Source of the DNA: UBA3071 sp965369635
Lineage (GTDB): Bacteria > Chloroflexota > Anaerolineae > UBA3071
Length of the DNA: 6,506 nt
NCBI GenBank assembly: GCA_965369635.1
Contig: CBDURC010000174.1
Location: 1 to 6,506, forward strand
Reading direction: 5' to 3'
Shown: in pieces, positions 5,578 through 6,506 of the stretch
Layout: each line of letters begins with the position of its first letter
How positions within the stretch are numbered: the stretch's first letter is position 1
Position numbers and translations under genes: made by a program
Notes under the pieces: generated by a model
Told to the model about the DNA's origin: nothing
Seen by the model: the letters and a program-made list of their open reading frames with translations, nothing else
Database searches by the model: none

Positions 5578-5775
5578 TCACTCTCTCATCTGCCTTCCGG
5601 TCAGCGCCAGAAACACGTCTTTCAGAGTCGGCTGCTCTGTGCGCAGGTTGCGGACGCGGATGCCGGCTGACTCCAGCCCGTTCACCACCCGGCCGACGAA
5701 CCGCTCGCCTTGGCCGTAGACCACCACTCGCTCACCATCCTGCTCCACGCCTCCTGCTGCGCCATGGCCGCCTGG
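5578..5775 (-). pseudogene. C-terminal relic of a DrrA/CcmA-type ABC ATPase
   Basis: A frame of 65 codons ends at TGA 5578-5580 and is closed upstream by an in-frame TAG at 5776-5778. It reads GVEQDGERVVVYGQGERFVG, then an LESAGIRVRNLRTEQ stretch and PTLKDVFLALTGRQMRE at the end. This is the usual C-terminal domain of ABC-2 exporter ATPases, whose last conserved block is PTLEDVFLxLTGR. All nucleotide-binding motifs, which would lie upstream, are absent: the DNA further upstream is unrelated, with a hairpin (5764-5792) at the break and an intact gene ending at 5824. There is no plausible start codon with a ribosome site. The fragment is well preserved, so the loss may be recent. A matching N-terminal relic is at 1128-1247, but in the wrong order for a simple insertion. 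Confidence 0.82.
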
Positions 5776-5792
5776 CTACGCCACGCGGCCAT
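5764..5792. repeat. Inverted repeat (hairpin) at the ABC ATPase break
   Basis: Arms of 13 bp (5764-5776 ATGGCCGCCTGGC and 5780-5792 GCCACGCGGCCAT) with one mismatch and a 3-nt loop. Plus-strand sequence after it is TTTGTC, so it could act as a weak plus-strand terminator, but no plus-strand gene leads into it. It lies just after the 5824-6219 gene on the minus strand, without a T-tract in that direction, and marks where similarity to the ABC ATPase is lost. Confidence 0.6.
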
Positions 5793-5823
5793 TTTGTCGC
5801 CGTCCGCCTATCTCACAGCCATG

Positions 5824-6219
5824 CTAGGTGGATGAGAGAGACGAGGCGAAGTACTCAGTCGCTGCTTCTTGCAGCAGTACCCAGAACGTGTAGATGCCGA
5901 TGGCTGTTCCCAGGGGGAAGTTCACCAGGCCCAGGAAGCCCACGACCATGGCCAGTATCCGGCCCCACGTCCTTCGCCGCAGCAGTCCATATCCGGCCAC
6001 AATGCCTGGTATGCCCAGGACAACGAGTAGCGCGCCAACGGTGGTCCCAACGATGCCGAGTATCGTGGTGGCCTCGGGATCACCTGTGGCAGCACCGATG
6101 CCCCATAGCAAGGCGAAGACGAAGCAGCCCAGCAAGAACATGATGGCGTTGCCCACGATGTGCAGCCAACCCAGGACGGTGACGTGCTGCTGCAACTGTT
6201 GTTCGTTCAACTGATTCAT
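5824..6219 (-). CDS. Small multi-pass membrane protein of unknown function
   Basis: A 131-residue protein with a short polar N-terminus (MNQLNEQQLQQH), then about four membrane segments: 19-42, 52-80, 86-100 and 102-116. A basic loop RRRTWGRI (81-88) separates the second and third. GYGLLRRRTWGRILA and NFPLGTAIGIYTFWVLL resemble a widespread family of small uncharacterised bacterial membrane proteins with a conserved NFPxGTAxGIYxxWVL ending; this is recollection, not a search. The start ATG 6219 has GGAGGT (6225-6230) 5 nt upstream. No catalytic residues stand out. The gene ends 48 bp before the ABC ATPase relic, and neither neighbour hints at a partner. Confidence 0.85.
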   Translation of the reverse strand: MNQLNEQQLQQHVTVLGWLHIVGNAIMFLLGCFVFALLWGIGAATGDPEATTILGIVGTTVGALLVVLGIPGIVAGYGLLRRRTWGRILAMVVGFLGLVNFPLGTAIGIYTFWVLLQEAATEYFASSLSST

Positions 6220-6230
6220 TCTGTACCTCC

Positions 6231-6506
6231 AGTTTCTAGTAGTTGATGTTCGGTGCTCAGATATGCACCCACAAGATGAACAGATTGGTCAGCGGACCTG
6301 GCCTGATCATACCTCATCTATTGGCTGTGTTCTTGACCGGAGCCTCCTGTCATCCTGACATCCAGTGCTGGTCACAAGTCTCCTCTGAGAGTCTGGCAGG
6401 TTGGGTTGCTCTTCCCTGGCCTGTCTTGCGGGCGAGAGGGGGCGGCCCGACCCGCTCCCCCTCGCCTGACCAAAGGAGGAGACACAAGTTCCCGACTGTT
6501 TGTGTC
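6231..6506. other. Region without a recognisable gene, with several inverted repeats
   Basis: About 276 bp upstream of the membrane-protein gene. No frame looks coding. It contains GGTGC/GCACC (6252-6256 and 6265-6269), TGTCA-TCC-TGACA (6348-6360), a larger GC-rich hairpin (6431-6466), and GACACAA/TTGTGTC (6481-6487 and 6500-6506) at the window edge. An AAAGGAGGA at 6471-6479 looks like a ribosome site, but no start codon follows within range. A TATGAT-like -10 on the minus strand (near 6307-6312) has no good -35. Confidence 0.5.
6431..6466. repeat. GC-rich inverted repeat of unknown role
   Basis: Arms 6431-6445 and 6452-6466 (GGCGAGAGGGGGCGG and CCGCTCCCCCTCGCC) pair over 15 positions with one A-C mismatch and one G-U pair around a 6-nt loop. 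No T-tract follows on either strand, so a standard intrinsic terminator is not supported. It could be part of a structured leader for a gene beyond the right edge. Confidence 0.55.

Noticed and set aside
5526..6143. A 205-codon open frame on the plus strand
   Set aside because: It is antisense to the membrane-protein gene and the ABC relic, is Arg/Pro-rich, and has no ribosome site.
6390..6430. Minus-strand resemblance to the SRP RNA helix-8 core (CAGGCCAGGGAAGAGCAACC)
   Set aside because: The GGAA tetraloop is not closed by a CC/GG pair and the flanks do not pair as in SRP RNA; chance similarity.
1..6506. CRISPR arrays, tRNA or rRNA genes, insertion-sequence ends with transposase
   Set aside because: No repeat-spacer pattern, no tRNA-like cloverleaf or rRNA stretch, and no transposase frame were found on either strand.

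Overview
The window is GC-rich bacterial DNA with short, well-spaced genes on both strands and clear Shine-Dalgarno sites. I see no sign of a phage or insertion sequence. The gene mix suggests a Chloroflexota-type organism: a short RRM protein with a glycine-rich tail, a secreted lamin-tail/phospholipase-D protein ending in a YLP motif, intergenic 7-bp and 8-bp tandem repeats, and many membrane proteins of unknown role. That assignment rests on recollection of such genomes, not on a search.

Layout, left to right. At 2-907 (-) is a complete DppB/OppB-type ABC permease; the rest of that transporter would lie off the left edge. From 908 to 1360 there is no intact gene. It holds a heptamer repeat (961-988), an octamer repeat (1058-1120), an N-terminal relic of an ABC ATPase (1128-1247, -) and a good sigma70 promoter (1262-1290, +). 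That promoter serves a CDP-alcohol phosphatidyltransferase-like membrane protein (1361-1945, +). A second heptamer-like repeat and a coding-like C-terminal relic (to 2173, +) follow. A strong hairpin terminator (2215-2246) ends the next minus-strand unit.

The centre is an RNA-chaperone module on the minus strand: a CspA-family cold-shock protein (2651-2866) followed by an RRM RNA-binding protein (2271-2573). Its promoter (3017-3045) is about 144 nt upstream of the csp start, and the leader contains a hairpin followed by a T-rich stretch, a possible attenuator. Upstream lies a second CDP-alcohol phosphatidyltransferase paralogue (3117-3659, -) with its own strong promoter (3719-3747). The two paralogues share an ARRDRSGRQTW segment and depart from the canonical family signature in the same way.

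The right third has a secreted LTD-PLD protein (3873-5504, -), a C-terminal ABC ATPase relic (5578-5775, -) ending near a hairpin, and a small multi-pass membrane protein (5824-6219, -). From 6231 to 6506 I find no gene, only inverted repeats.

The genes do not form one pathway. Two themes stand out: cold/RNA-chaperone functions, and envelope functions (two lipid-headgroup-transferase-like proteins, a secreted PLD-like enzyme, a membrane protein and a permease). The two ATPase relics, in circularly permuted order, and the repeats beside them suggest past rearrangement. I did not find convincing evidence of a wholly new system. The best leads are the non-canonical phosphatidyltransferase pair, the csp leader hairpin and the split ATPase relics.
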